Origin: Micromonospora sp. FIMYZ51 | GTDB lineage: Bacteria > Actinomycetota > Actinomycetes > Mycobacteriales > Micromonosporaceae | Assembly: GCF_038246755.1 (NCBI RefSeq) | Contig: NZ_CP134706.1 | Coordinates: 1,736,001 to 1,800,000, forward strand | Reading direction: 5' to 3' | DNA length: 64,000 nucleotides | Part shown: one piece after another, positions 1 through 8,187 of the stretch | How the letters are laid out: every line of letters begins with the position of its first letter | How positions within the stretch are numbered: position 1 is the stretch's first letter | Position numbers and translations under genes: made by a program | Notes under the pieces: model-generated | What the model was told of the DNA's origin: nothing | What the model saw: the letters and a program-made list of their open reading frames with translations, nothing else | Databases searched by the model: none

Positions 1-64
1 GCCCGAACCACTTGTTGACCGAGTCCAACACGATGAGCGGTTCGCCCGTCGCCACGTCGTCCAC
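1..64 (-). CDS. Amino-acid ABC transporter ATP-binding protein, N-terminal fragment
   Basis: Only the first 21 codons lie in the window, running off its left edge. A GTG at 64 is preceded by a strong GAGGGGGA ribosome site at 67-74. The reading includes PLIVLDSVNKWFG, the usual opening of polar amino-acid (GluA/GlnQ-type) ABC ATPases just before the first beta strand. An in-frame GTG at 55 is an alternative start. The protein would hydrolyse ATP to drive glutamate or glutamine uptake. The assignment rests on this short motif only, and Walker motifs are outside the window. It is divergent from selD. Confidence 0.6.
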   Translation of the reverse strand, partial: MDDVATGEPLIVLDSVNKWFG

Positions 65-84
65 CGTCCCCCTCGTTGCCTGAC

Positions 85-102
85 GGGGGCCGGTCGGCCC
101 CC
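85..102. other. Short perfect hairpin in divergent intergenic region
   Basis: GGGGGCCG and CGGCCCCC form 8-bp arms around a 2-base loop between the divergent ABC ATPase and selD starts. There is no U-tract on either side. It could be an operator or a leader structure of the leftward transcript. Function unknown. Confidence 0.4.
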
Positions 103-148
103 GGTAGCGGCCACTGTAGGCGGGGTGACGTGGCGGTACGCAACTCAG

Positions 149-167
149 ATGGTCACGGAGCGGTAAC
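149..167 (+). promoter_or_regulatory. Shared upstream motif, copy 1 (selD)
   Basis: The 19-base string beginning ATGGTCAC and ending CGGTAAC recurs with 17 of 19 matches at 1413-1431, upstream of the next gene. Each copy lies about 80-90 bases before a start codon. GTCAC and GTAAC half-sites resemble reported actinobacterial MtrA-type sites, but that identification is a guess. Confidence 0.4.
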
Positions 168-247
168 ACCCTTTCGGATCGCGCCCTGGAGTCCGAAATT
201 GCCCGCTCCGGGTGGCGTCCGGGAAGCGTGATCGAGATCATGTTGGT

Positions 248-1237
248 ATGACGGAGCCGGTGCGGTTGACCAGGTACGCGCGGGGTGGCGGGTGTGCCTG
301 CAAGATTCCGCCCGGCGAGCTGGAGGCGATGGTGGCCGGGCTGGGTCCGGCCGTCGACACCGCTGACCTGCTGGTCGGGCTCGACCATGGCGACGACGCC
401 GCGGTGGTGCGGCTGGACGAGCGGACCGGCCTGGTCAGCACCGCGGACTTCTTCACCCCGGTGGTGGACGACGCGTACGACTGGGGCCGGATCGCCGCGA
501 CCAACGCACTGTCGGACGTGTACGCGATGGGCGGCAGTCCGCTGGTGGCGCTCAACCTGCTCTGCTGGCCGCGTACGGTGCTGCCGCTGGAACTGGCCGG
601 CGAGGTGCTGCGTGGCGGCCGGGATGTCGCCCGCGCCGCCGGCTGCCACCTGGCCGGCGGACACAGCGTGGACGACGACGGCCCGAAGTACGGCCTGGCG
701 GTGACGGGTCTGGTCCGGCCGACGGAGTTGATCACACTGGACGCCGGGCAGGCCGGCTTGCCGCTGTCGCTGACCAAGCCGCTCGGGATCGGCGTGCTCA
801 ACACCCGGCACAAGAACACCGGGGAGAGTTTTCCGGAGGCGGTCGCGGCGATGACCACGCTGAACCGGGAGGCGGCGCGGGCGGCGGTGGCGGCCGGGGT
901 CCGTTGCGGCACCGACGTGACCGGGTTCGGGCTGCTCGGTCACGCCTCGAAGCTGGCCCGAGCCAGCCGGCTCACCGTGGCGATCGAGGTCGCCCGGGTG
1001 CCGTACCTGGCCGGTGCCCGGGAGGCGGCCCGGGACGGGTACGTCAGCGGCGGTTCCCGGCGCAACCTGGAGTGGGTGACCCCGTGGACCGACTTCGGCG
1101 CGGCCGGGGAGACGGAGCGGCTGTTGCTTGCCGACGCGCAGACCTCCGGCGGCCTGCTGGTCGCGGGTGAGGTGCCCGGCGCGCCGATCGTCGGCGAGTT
1201 GCAGCCCCGGGGCGAGCACCTGGTCGTGCTGCGCTGA
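248..1237 (+). CDS. selD: Selenide, water dikinase (selenophosphate synthase)
   Basis: Makes selenophosphate from selenide and ATP, the selenium donor for selenocysteine-tRNA or 2-selenouridine in tRNA. The 329-aa reading opens with GGGCACK, placing Cys16 and Lys19 at the positions of the essential Cys17 and Lys20 of E. coli SelD, so this is a Cys form rather than a Sec form. DHGDDAAV and the GGHSVDDDG loop fit the AIRS/PurM ATP-binding fold. A GTG at 212 extends the frame, but homology starts at the ATG at 248. No selA, selB or tRNA-Sec is visible in the window, so the use of the product is unknown. The last 15 bases of the gene recur at 1294-1308. Confidence 0.93.
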   Translation: MTEPVRLTRYARGGGCACKIPPGELEAMVAGLGPAVDTADLLVGLDHGDDAAVVRLDERTGLVSTADFFTPVVDDAYDWGRIAATNALSDVYAMGGSPLVALNLLCWPRTVLPLELAGEVLRGGRDVARAAGCHLAGGHSVDDDGPKYGLAVTGLVRPTELITLDAGQAGLPLSLTKPLGIGVLNTRHKNTGESFPEAVAAMTTLNREAARAAVAAGVRCGTDVTGFGLLGHASKLARASRLTVAIEVARVPYLAGAREAARDGYVSGGSRRNLEWVTPWTDFGAAGETERLLLADAQTSGGLLVAGEVPGAPIVGELQPRGEHLVVLR

Positions 1238-1262
1238 TCAGTGCTGCCCCGGGGTTGAGCAC

Positions 1263-1284
1263 CTGGGTCGGCGTCGCCGACCAG
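1263..1284 (+). terminator. Possible hairpin terminator after selD
   Basis: CTGGGTCGGC and GCCGACCAG pair with one bulged base 26 bases after the selD stop. There is no U-run, so it may only be an RNA 3'-end hairpin. Confidence 0.35.
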
Positions 1285-1412
1285 CTCACGCCGTCGTGCT
1301 GCGCTGATCGCTGCTGACCGGCGAGCCGCCACGCGGAAACGCGCACCATACCCGATAAACTGTCACCTTCCTGCTACCTGGAGCGACGAGGCTCAGGGAA
1401 ATTTTGCCCAGA

Positions 1413-1431
1413 ATGGTCACAGACCGGTAAC
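1413..1431 (+). promoter_or_regulatory. Shared upstream motif, copy 2
   Basis: Second copy of the ATGGTCAC...CGGTAAC motif, differing from copy 1 at two central bases. It lies 89 bases upstream of the start at 1520. The rest of the 282-base gap before that gene shows only the 15-base repeat of the selD 3' end and a GCCCCCGGCTAGGGGC hairpin-like string near 1434-1449. Confidence 0.4.
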
Positions 1432-1519
1432 TTGCCCCCGGCTAGGGGCAAATGCCCCCCACCATCGTCGGTAAGGCCCGATCTGGAGGCCGGTGGGACG
1501 AGCACAGCGAGGAGGCGGC

Positions 1520-1999
1520 ATGACCGAGCTGTGGAACTGGAGAATCGACGGGGTACGGCCGGTGGAGGTCTACCCGGCGCTTGCCGACGCGCTCGGCCGG
1601 GTGGTGATGCCCCTGGCCGTGGCCGACCCGGCCCGGCTGCCAACGTACGCGGTGGTGTGCGACGTGTGGCAGGCTCCGGGCGAGTTCGCCACGATCGTGG
1701 ACTGTTACGGGGTGCCGGACAGCCTGCCCGAGCTGCCCAGCGTCGCGGCGCTGGCCCGGCTGCTCGGGCGCAACTGCGTGCTGCGCGACGACACCCTCGA
1801 CGCCACCCGGCACCTGCTGGTCGCGCCGGACGGCAGCATCCGGCCGGTGCACTTCGACGTGCGGGAGACCGACGACGGCGAGGTGCTGAGCAACAGGCGT
1901 CTGTGCACCGAGGCCGACCCGCGCTGTCGCGGCTGGTCGCGCTGCCACCGCTCCCGCTGGGCGCCCGACTCGGTGAACCCCGCCCTCGCCGCCGCCTGA
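1520..1999 (+). CDS. Hypothetical protein, 159 aa
   Basis: I do not recognise this family. The ATG at 1520 follows a very good GAGGAGGCGGC ribosome site; upstream in-frame codons lack one. The protein is soluble, with no signal peptide or membrane segment. It begins MTELWNWRIDGVRP and has a C-terminal Cys/Arg/Trp-rich patch (LCTEADPRCRGWSRCHRSRW, residues about 132-151) with three cysteines that might bind metal. It sits between selD and DUF2277 in the same direction as selD, separated by 282 bases with its own possible regulatory motif. Confidence 0.75.
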   Translation: MTELWNWRIDGVRPVEVYPALADALGRVVMPLAVADPARLPTYAVVCDVWQAPGEFATIVDCYGVPDSLPELPSVAALARLLGRNCVLRDDTLDATRHLLVAPDGSIRPVHFDVRETDDGEVLSNRRLCTEADPRCRGWSRCHRSRWAPDSVNPALAAA

Positions 2000-2073
2000 C
2001 TGCTCCGGCCGGGCCGAGTGCTCCGGCCGCTCGCTGAGCTCCGGCCGCTCGCTGAGCGTTAAGGCCGGGCTGA

Positions 2074-2126
2074 GTGTTAAGAAGGGGCCCTTCCTCTACC
2101 GCAGGCGTTAATAGGGGGCCCTTCCT
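2074..2126. repeat. Two copies of a dispersed GTTAA..GGGGCCC palindromic repeat
   Basis: Copies at 2074-2095 and 2105-2126 share the pattern GTTAA, a few purines, GGGGCCCTTCCT. The core AAGGGGCCCTT is palindromic. Two further copies in the opposite orientation lie at 31616-31638 and 31648-31669. All four occur in pairs next to gene 3' ends. Just upstream, GCTCCGGCCGCTCGCTGA is directly repeated (about 2021-2056). Confidence 0.75.
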
Positions 2127-2139
2127 TACCTCCGGGCCG

Positions 2140-2349
2140 CTAGCTGCCGCGGACGACGAGGTCGTCCAGGAGGGTGCGGGTGGCGGCGGCGACGGCGGTC
2201 ACCGCGGCGTCGAACGCGGCGGCGTTGTGCGCCGCCGGTGCGCGGAAGCCGGAGATCTTCCGGACGTACTGCAACGCGGCGGCCTGGACGTCCGCGTCGG
2301 TGACCGTCGGGGTGTACGGCTCTCGTAGGGTCTTGATGCTCCGGCACAT
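2140..2349 (-). CDS. DUF2277 family protein, 69 aa
   Basis: A small conserved protein of unknown function. [14 protein letters not shown] at the start, [10 protein letters not shown] in the middle and [19 protein letters not shown] at the end match the DUF2277 pattern from memory. The ATG at 2349 has a CGAGGAGGAGCC ribosome site just upstream, which decides against the longer frame reaching 2403. The gene is divergent from miaB with 52 bases between starts, so the two probably share a promoter region. Confidence 0.85.
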   Translation of the reverse strand: MCRSIKTLREPYTPTVTDADVQAAALQYVRKISGFRAPAAHNAAAFDAAVTAVAAATRTLLDDLVVRGS

Positions 2350-2401
2350 GGCTCCTCCTCGTTCCGTCGGTTCCCGCCGGGGCGGATACGCTGTGCACGT
2401 C

Positions 2402-3940
2402 ATGACTACCGCAGCGGCGGGTGGCCCGCGTACCTATCAGGTGCGCACCTATGGCTGCCAGATGAACGTGCACGACTCCGAGCGCATCTCCGGCCTGCTG
2501 GAGCGGGCTGGCTATGTTCGCGCGGGCGAGGCCGACGACACCCCGGACGTGATGGTGTTCAACACCTGTGCGGTCCGGGAGAACGCCGACAACCGACTGT
2601 ACGGCAACCTCGGTCATCTGCGTCCGGTCAAGGATCGGCATCCGGGGATGCAGATCGCGGTCGGTGGCTGCCTCGCCCAGAAGGACCGGGGCGACATCGT
2701 CCGCCGGGCGCCCTGGGTCGACGTGGTCTTCGGCACGCACAACATCGGGTCGCTGCCGGTGCTGCTGGAGCGGGCCCGGCACAACGCCGCCGCCGAGGTG
2801 GAGATCCTCGAATCCCTCGACGTCTTTCCCTCCACGCTGCCGACCCGCCGCGAGTCGACCTACGCCGGCTGGGTGTCGATCTCCGTCGGCTGCAACAACA
2901 CCTGCACCTTCTGCATCGTGCCGTCGTTGCGCGGCAAGGAGAAGGACCGTCGCCCCGGCGACATCCTCAGCGAGGTACGGGCCCTTGTCGACGAGGGTGT
3001 GCTGGAGGTGACCCTGCTCGGGCAGAACGTCAACTCCTACGGTGTGGAGTTCGGCGACCGGTACGCGTTCGGCAAGCTGCTGCGCGCCTGCGGCGAGATC
3101 GACGGGTTGGAGCGGGTACGGTTCACCAGCCCGCACCCGAAGGACTTCACCGACGACGTGATCGCGGCGATGGCCGAGACGCCGAACGTCTGCCACTCGC
3201 TGCACATGCCGTTGCAGTCCGGCTCGGACGACGTGCTGCGGGCGATGCGCCGGTCCTACCGGGCCGAGCGGTACCTGGGCATCATCGACAAGGTCCGGGC
3301 GGCCATGCCGGACGCGGCGATCACCACCGACATCATCGTCGGCTTCCCGGGCGAGACCGAGGCGGATTTCGAGCGCACCCTGGACGTGGTCCGGGCGGCC
3401 CGGTTCTCCTCGGCCTTCACCTTCCAGTATTCGAAGCGTCCCGGCACTCCGGCCGCGACGATGGACGGCCAGTTGCCCAAGCAGGTCGTGCAGGAGCGCT
3501 ACGAGCGGCTGATCGCCTGTGTCGAGGAGATCACCTGGGCGGAGAACAAGAAGCTTGTCGGCGAGACCGTCGAGGTGCTGGTCGCCGTCGGCGAGGGCCG
3601 CAAGGACGAGCGCACCGGCCGGATGTCCGGTCGGGCCCGCGACGGCCGCCTGGTCCACTTCGCGACGGGCGCAGCCGGAGCGAACGGCCAGTTCGGCGAC
3701 GCCGGTTCGTACGCCGGGTCGATCCGCCCCGGCGACATCGTGCACACCACGGTCACCTACGCCGCGCCGCACCACCTCAACGCCGACGGCGCGCCGCTGT
3801 CACACCGGCGGACCCGGGCGGGCGACGCGGCCGAGGCGGGGCGCTCTCCGCGTACCCCGGGGGTGCTGCTCGGACTGCCCACGATCGGTGCGCCGGCCGC
3901 GGCGCCCGCGCCGACGACCGGCTGCGCCGTCTCGCCCTGA
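2402..3940 (+). CDS. miaB: tRNA-2-methylthio-N6-dimethylallyladenosine synthase
   Basis: Radical-SAM methylthiotransferase that adds methylthio to i6A37 of tRNAs, acting after MiaA, which is encoded 6 kb downstream. The 512-aa protein has the UPF0004 cysteines C19, C56 and C90 for the auxiliary Fe-S cluster. The radical-SAM triad C164-xxx-C168-xx-C171 lies in [14 protein letters not shown] domain begins near [12 protein letters not shown], followed by a Pro/Ala-rich tail longer than in E. coli. The ATG at 2402 places the [13 protein letters not shown] start right before the conserved TYGCQMN; the ribosome site is weak. A hairpin terminator follows at 3946. Confidence 0.96.
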   Translation: MTTAAAGGPRTYQVRTYGCQMNVHDSERISGLLERAGYVRAGEADDTPDVMVFNTCAVRENADNRLYGNLGHLRPVKDRHPGMQIAVGGCLAQKDRGDIVRRAPWVDVVFGTHNIGSLPVLLERARHNAAAEVEILESLDVFPSTLPTRRESTYAGWVSISVGCNNTCTFCIVPSLRGKEKDRRPGDILSEVRALVDEGVLEVTLLGQNVNSYGVEFGDRYAFGKLLRACGEIDGLERVRFTSPHPKDFTDDVIAAMAETPNVCHSLHMPLQSGSDDVLRAMRRSYRAERYLGIIDKVRAAMPDAAITTDIIVGFPGETEADFERTLDVVRAARFSSAFTFQYSKRPGTPAATMDGQLPKQVVQERYERLIACVEEITWAENKKLVGETVEVLVAVGEGRKDERTGRMSGRARDGRLVHFATGAAGANGQFGDAGSYAGSIRPGDIVHTTVTYAAPHHLNADGAPLSHRRTRAGDAAEAGRSPRTPGVLLGLPTIGAPAAAPAPTTGCAVSP

Positions 3941-3945
3941 GTGCC

Positions 3946-3974
3946 GGTCGGGGCCCGCGCGGCAGGCCCCGACC
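3946..3974. terminator. Bidirectional hairpin between convergent miaB and pectate lyase
   Basis: GGTCGGGGCC and GGCCCCGACC form a perfect 10-bp stem with a 9-base loop. It sits between the two stop codons, 5 bases after miaB and 12 bases beyond the lyase stop. No strong U-tract. Confidence 0.65.
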
Positions 3975-3985
3975 GACCCGTGCGG

Positions 3986-5434
3986 TCAGACCGAGATCCG
4001 GCCCGCGCCGGCACCGCCCGTCACGATCGACTTGACGTTGCTCGGGGTGTCCAGGGTGTACGAGTACGGGATGCCGGCCACGCTGCCGCCCGACTGCCCG
4101 CTGCCCGAGTTGACGAAGTGGTTGTTGCGGGCCACCAGGGCACCCGGGCCGGAGTCGCCCTCACCCCGGTGGAACGGGTCGGGGGTGTTCTCGAAGTAGT
4201 TGCCCTCGACCAGCACGCCGGCGTTCATCGTGGACGCCACGCCGTAGCCGCGCACGTTGCTGTAGAAGTTGTTGTAGACGTGCACCGGGTTGCCGAAGCG
4301 GACCCGCGGGTTGCGCTGGTTGCTGCCGTCGAACCAGTTGTGGTGGTAGGAGACCCGCAGTCGGCCGACGTCCTGGCTGGCGTTGTCGTCGCTGTGCCCG
4401 AGCAGCATCGTCTTGTCGTGGCTGAACACCCGGTTCCAGGAGACCGTGATGAAGTCGGAGCCGCGCTTGATGTCGACCGCGCCGTCGTAGCCGCTGCTGA
4501 AGGTGTTGTGGTCGATCCAGATGTTTGTCGCCGACTGCTCCACGTTGATCGCGTCGTCGCCCCAGTTCCGGAACGTCAGGTTACGGATGATCACGTTGCG
4601 GTCGCCGTTGATGGTGAAGCCGCAGCCGACGATTGTCGCGCCCGCGTTGCCGAGGATCGTCTTGTTGGAGCGTACGCGCAGCATCCCCGAGCAGTTGATG
4701 GTGCCGGAGACCCGGATCACCGCCGCGCTTGTGGAGTTGAGCGCGCTGGTGAGCGCCGAGGCGCTGGTGACCGTGGTGGTGCCGGCGTTGCCGCCGCCGC
4801 TGGTGCCGCCGTTCTGGGTGGCCCAGCCGACCAGCCCGGTCTGCGGCGTCGGGTTGGGCGGGGGAGTGGTGCCGCCGCCCATCTTGATCATCTGCCACCG
4901 CTGGTTGGCACCGTCGAGGTCGGCGTACTGCGAGACCACGCCGCCGTCGGCGGTGGACCACTGCCACACCTCAAGGGCCTTGTTGCTGTGCCGGTTGACG
5001 AACCGGACGTCGCCGTTTGCGGAATCCACGAGCCGCCAGTGCTGCTTGGTGTCGCCGCTCGCGGTGACCTGGGTGACCTGCACGCCGTCGTTCGAGTTGG
5101 GAATGGTGACGACCTTGCCGGAGTGCCGGTTGCGCAACTGGTAGTAGCCGTTGCCCACGTCGACGAACTGGAACTGCTGGTTGTTGCCGTCGGCCCGGGT
5201 GAACTGCCGGATCTCGCCGCCGTCGGCGGTGGACCAGTTCCACAGGTCCATCGCCTTGCCGCTGTTGCGGTTCACGAACACGTAGTGGGCGCTGGTGTCG
5301 ACGGTGGCCGCCGCCGCCGGGGCGACGGCCACCGCCACGGCCGCCGCGGGCAGTGCGACGGCCGCTGCGGCCAGTGCCGCGAGCCGCCGCGCCAGGGGCC
5401 GCTTGACGAGTGCAAGCACGGTCATTCTCCTCAT
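3986..5434 (-). CDS. Secreted pectate lyase (PL1) with N-terminal ricin-type lectin domain
   Basis: Cleaves polygalacturonate by beta-elimination outside the cell. Residues 1-42 form a twin-Arg-containing, Ala-rich signal peptide. Residues about 45-185 are a beta-trefoil (CBM13/ricin) domain with repeated FVNRNSGKAMDLWNWS-like units. A GGGTTPPPNPTP linker leads to a parallel beta-helix with NVIIRNLTFRNWGDDAINVE, WIDHNTFSSGYDGAVDIK and RNPRVRFGNPVHVYNN, the last holding the expected catalytic Arg. Two ATGs (5434 and 5425) both sit unusually close to purine-rich ribosome sites, so the start is uncertain by three codons. The promoter region carries two palindromes. Confidence 0.92.
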   Translation of the reverse strand: MRRMTVLALVKRPLARRLAALAAAAVALPAAAVAVAVAPAAAATVDTSAHYVFVNRNSGKAMDLWNWSTADGGEIRQFTRADGNNQQFQFVDVGNGYYQLRNRHSGKVVTIPNSNDGVQVTQVTASGDTKQHWRLVDSANGDVRFVNRHSNKALEVWQWSTADGGVVSQYADLDGANQRWQMIKMGGGTTPPPNPTPQTGLVGWATQNGGTSGGGNAGTTTVTSASALTSALNSTSAAVIRVSGTINCSGMLRVRSNKTILGNAGATIVGCGFTINGDRNVIIRNLTFRNWGDDAINVEQSATNIWIDHNTFSSGYDGAVDIKRGSDFITVSWNRVFSHDKTMLLGHSDDNASQDVGRLRVSYHHNWFDGSNQRNPRVRFGNPVHVYNNFYSNVRGYGVASTMNAGVLVEGNYFENTPDPFHRGEGDSGPGALVARNNHFVNSGSGQSGGSVAGIPYSYTLDTPSNVKSIVTGGAGAGRISV

Positions 5435-5712
5435 CCTTCAGGTACGCGGAACGGGTCGGACGACGCCTCGGCCGTCGCGGACCGGCGGCCGACGCCGGCC
5501 CGGATGAGTCCGCGACGCGGGCTGCCCCGGCGACCGGAATGGTGGTGGTTCGCCGTGGCTACGCCTGGCTGCGCCATCTCGTGCGGTTGGCAGGAGTACG
5601 CCTCGGCACCGGTGGCTGCCGTGCCCAGCGGCAGCGATGCCCAGGCGGTCGCAGAGATGCGCCCTGCCCTCGGATGAACTGGTCGGAACGGCTCCCGTGC
5701 CCGCCCCAGAAG

Positions 5713-5763
5713 GGCAAGCGCTTTCCTCAGGTAATCACAGATCGACGTCGATGTAAATGTCAT
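5713..5763 (-). promoter_or_regulatory. Candidate promoter with two palindromic operators for the pectate lyase
   Basis: Read on the minus strand, ATGACA (5758-5763) and TGTGAT (5734-5739) are 18 bases apart as a -35/-10 pair. The spacer contains the perfect 12-bp palindrome ATCGACGTCGAT (5741-5752). Just downstream, GGAAAGCGCTTGCC (5713-5726) is a near-palindrome of the LacI-family operator type. This layout suits repression by a sugar-responsive regulator. The remainder of the 414-base gap to the DUF349 gene shows no coding signal. Confidence 0.5.
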
Positions 5764-5803
5764 ACGCTAACATCGCCGTGACCAGCGGCGACAAGCCACG
5801 GAA

Positions 5804-5837
5804 ACGCCCCCGGTCCCACCGGGGAGACCGAGGGCGT
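5804..5837 (-). terminator. Terminator of the DUF349 gene
   Basis: ACGCCC-C-CGGTC pairs with GACCG-A-GGGCGT (11 pairs, one mismatch). On the minus strand the stem is followed by TTT. It lies 12 bases past the DUF349 stop. Confidence 0.65.
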
Positions 5838-5848
5838 CCGGTGTCAGC

Positions 5849-7057
5849 TCAGCCGGCCTGCTCGGCCAACTGGAGGAACTGCCGCTTCGAGGCGAGGGCC
5901 TGCTCGGCTTCCTTGATCCGCCGCGCGTCGCCGGCAGCCTGGGCCCGGGTCAACCGCTCCTCGGCCTCCGCGACCTGCGCCCGCATCTGGGCCAGCAGCG
6001 GGTTGTCCTCGCGGGTGGTGCGACGCCAGGCCGAATCCATCACCTCGCGGACCTTGTCGTCGACGGCGCGCAGCCGCCGGTCCAGCCCGGCCGCGGCCTC
6101 GCGCGGCACCCGGCCGGCCTCGTGCCACTGCGCCTGGATCTCCCGCAGTTTGGCCTGGGCGCCCTTCGGGTCGCCGTCAACGTCGAGGGCCTCGGCCTCG
6201 GCGAGCAACGCCTGCTTGCGCTCCAGGTTGGCGCGCTGCTCGTTGTCGCGCGCGGAGAAGACCTCGCTGCGGCGGGTGAAGAAGGCGTCCTGCGCGGCGC
6301 GGAACCGTTCCCAGAGCCGCTGCTCGGCCTCCTTCGAGGCGCGCGGTGCAGCCTTCCACTGGGTCATCAGGTTCTTCAGCTGGTTGGCCGTGCTGGCCCA
6401 CTCCGTCGAGTCCTTGATTTTCTCGGCCTCGGCGACCAGTTCCTCCTTGACCGTCTGCGCTTGCTTGCGCTGCGCGTCCAGCGAGGCGAAGTGAGCGCCC
6501 CGGCGGCGGGTGAACCCGTCGCGGGCAGCGGCGAACCGCTTCCACAGCTCACCGTCGGTCTTCTTGTCGACCCCCCGGATGGTCTTCCACTCGTCGAGGA
6601 TCTCCTTCAGCCGGTCACCGGCGGTCTTCCAGCCGGTCGACTCGGCGGCCAGCTTCTCCGCCTCCTCCACCAGGGCCGTCTTGCGGGCGAGCGCCTCGAT
6701 GCGGGCGGCCTCCTTGGCGGCCTTGGCCTCACCGGCCTTCTCCTCGGCGACCGCGGCGAGCTTGTCGAGCCGGGTGGCCAGCGCGTCGATGTCGCCGACC
6801 ACATGCGCCTCGGCGAGCGAGGCGCGTAGCCGACGGATGCTGCTCAGCGAGTGGTTGGGTTCCGCCGCGCCCGAGTTGAGCCGCGCCTCGGTCAGATCCA
6901 CCTCGGTCACCAGGTCGGCAAAGCGGCGGGCAAAATGGGCCAGCCCCTCCTCAGGTGCTCCCGCCTGCCAGGATCCGACCACCCGCTCGCCCTCGGCGGT
7001 CTTGACGTAAACGGTGCCGTCCGCGTCCACCCGTCCGAAGGCAGTCCAGTCGCTCAT
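5849..7057 (-). CDS. DUF349 domain-containing protein, 402 aa
   Basis: A cytoplasmic, almost entirely helical protein. Repeated units of about 70 residues contain W-K-(A/T)-(A/I) turns such as LMTQWKAAPRASKEAEQRLWERFRAA-type helices and RDGFTRRRGAHF, as in DUF349 proteins. The family's function is not settled. The start at 7057 (MSDWTAFGRVDADGTVYV) is chosen because it begins the conserved N-terminal beta segment; an open frame runs 28 codons further up. The 299-base gap upstream (7058-7356) contains only a TTGCCGG/CCGGCAA hairpin near 7293 and no gene. Confidence 0.85.
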   Translation of the reverse strand: MSDWTAFGRVDADGTVYVKTAEGERVVGSWQAGAPEEGLAHFARRFADLVTEVDLTEARLNSGAAEPNHSLSSIRRLRASLAEAHVVGDIDALATRLDKLAAVAEEKAGEAKAAKEAARIEALARKTALVEEAEKLAAESTGWKTAGDRLKEILDEWKTIRGVDKKTDGELWKRFAAARDGFTRRRGAHFASLDAQRKQAQTVKEELVAEAEKIKDSTEWASTANQLKNLMTQWKAAPRASKEAEQRLWERFRAAQDAFFTRRSEVFSARDNEQRANLERKQALLAEAEALDVDGDPKGAQAKLREIQAQWHEAGRVPREAAAGLDRRLRAVDDKVREVMDSAWRRTTREDNPLLAQMRAQVAEAEERLTRAQAAGDARRIKEAEQALASKRQFLQLAEQAG

Positions 7058-7356
7058 GTGCCCATCCTCGTTCTCCCGGTGCCCAGAAGGTAGCCTCCCG
7101 AGCCCGCCACGGCGCAGCCAACTTTCTCCGGGCATTGTCACAGGTCCGCCCCGGTCCGCGTCGAGCGCCTATCGCCGACCGTGACCATACGGTGTCCTAG
7201 GGGCCGGTGTCGAAGTCCTCGGTCGGCCAGCGGCGGGAATTGTCGCGCCTGTCGGGCCGGGATGCACCAGTCGATAACCGGACGAATTCCAACTTGCCGG
7301 ACCGCGCCGGCAATCCGCCCCGCCGGGCGGTGCCGGTGGACCGATAACGTTGCCTG

Positions 7357-8187
7357 GTGCCACTGGTCGCCGCCGCCGTCTGCCCCCATCCGCCGCTGCT
7401 CGTGCCCGAGGTGGCCGGTGCCGCCGCACCTGAACTGGACGAGTTGCGTGCCGCCTGTGCCAGCGCCGTGGCCCGGCTGGCGGTCGCTGGTGCCCGGAGC
7501 ATCCTGGTGATCGGTGCCGGCCCCGGCACCGTCGATCTCGACCCCCCGTACCGGGGTAGCTTCGCCCCCTGGGGAGCGCCGCTGGAGGTGCGCCTCACCA
7601 GCCACGCCGACGAAGGCCGGGTCGACGGCGAAGGCCGGGTCGACGGCGAAGGCCGGGTCGACGGCACGGGTCGGGCCGTGGCCGGCAGCGCCGCCGGGTG
7701 GCGGGCCGACGAGCGCAACGGCAGCGCCCGGCTCCCGCTCAGCCTGCTGGCCGGTGCCTGGCTGCTGGACCGGATGCCGCTGGCCGGGGCGGACGGGACG
7801 GTCCGTCGGATGATGACCGTGGGCGCCGACGAGTCGGCCGAGAACTGCGCCGCCCTCGGCGCCCGGCTCGGCTCGGGGCAGCCGTGGGCGCTGCTGGTGA
7901 TGGGCGACGGGTCGGCGTGCCGGGGAGAAAAGGCACCCGGCTACGCCGATCCGCGCGCCGAGGCGTACGACGAAGGGGTGGCCCGGGCCCTGGCCCAGGT
8001 GGACGTCGACGCCCTGCTCGGCCTGGACCCGGCGGTCTCGGCGCAGCTGCGGGTCGCCGGCCGGGCGCCCTGGCAGGTGCTCGCCGGTGCCGCCCGGGCG
8101 GCGGGCGGCGACTGGCGCGGTGAACTGCTCTACCACGCGGCGCCCTACGGCGTGGCCTACCTCGTGGCGAGCTGGGAGCGGTCGTGA
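7357..8187 (+). CDS. LigB-like class III extradiol dioxygenase fold protein
   Basis: 276 aa, resembling the actinobacterial family encoded next to miaA (Rv2728c in M. tuberculosis, from memory). The N-terminus VAAAVCPHPPLLVPEV carries the His of the LigB metal site. The family's substrate is unknown. Residues about 86-103 are an in-frame expansion, three copies of EGRVDG encoded by an 18-bp tandem repeat (7612-7668). The GTG at 7357 is the first usable start. The stop overlaps the miaA GTG by four bases (GTGA), so the two are probably translationally coupled. Confidence 0.8.
   Translation: MPLVAAAVCPHPPLLVPEVAGAAAPELDELRAACASAVARLAVAGARSILVIGAGPGTVDLDPPYRGSFAPWGAPLEVRLTSHADEGRVDGEGRVDGEGRVDGTGRAVAGSAAGWRADERNGSARLPLSLLAGAWLLDRMPLAGADGTVRRMMTVGADESAENCAALGARLGSGQPWALLVMGDGSACRGEKAPGYADPRAEAYDEGVARALAQVDVDALLGLDPAVSAQLRVAGRAPWQVLAGAARAAGGDWRGELLYHAAPYGVAYLVASWERS

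Noticed and set aside
65..247. tRNA-Sec gene near selD
   Set aside because: No T-loop GGTTCGA-type sequence or acceptor pairing; only a short hairpin.
3941..5677. Long plus-strand frame over the pectate lyase gene
   Set aside because: Shadow of the lyase; no ribosome site or motif and it crosses the lyase terminator.
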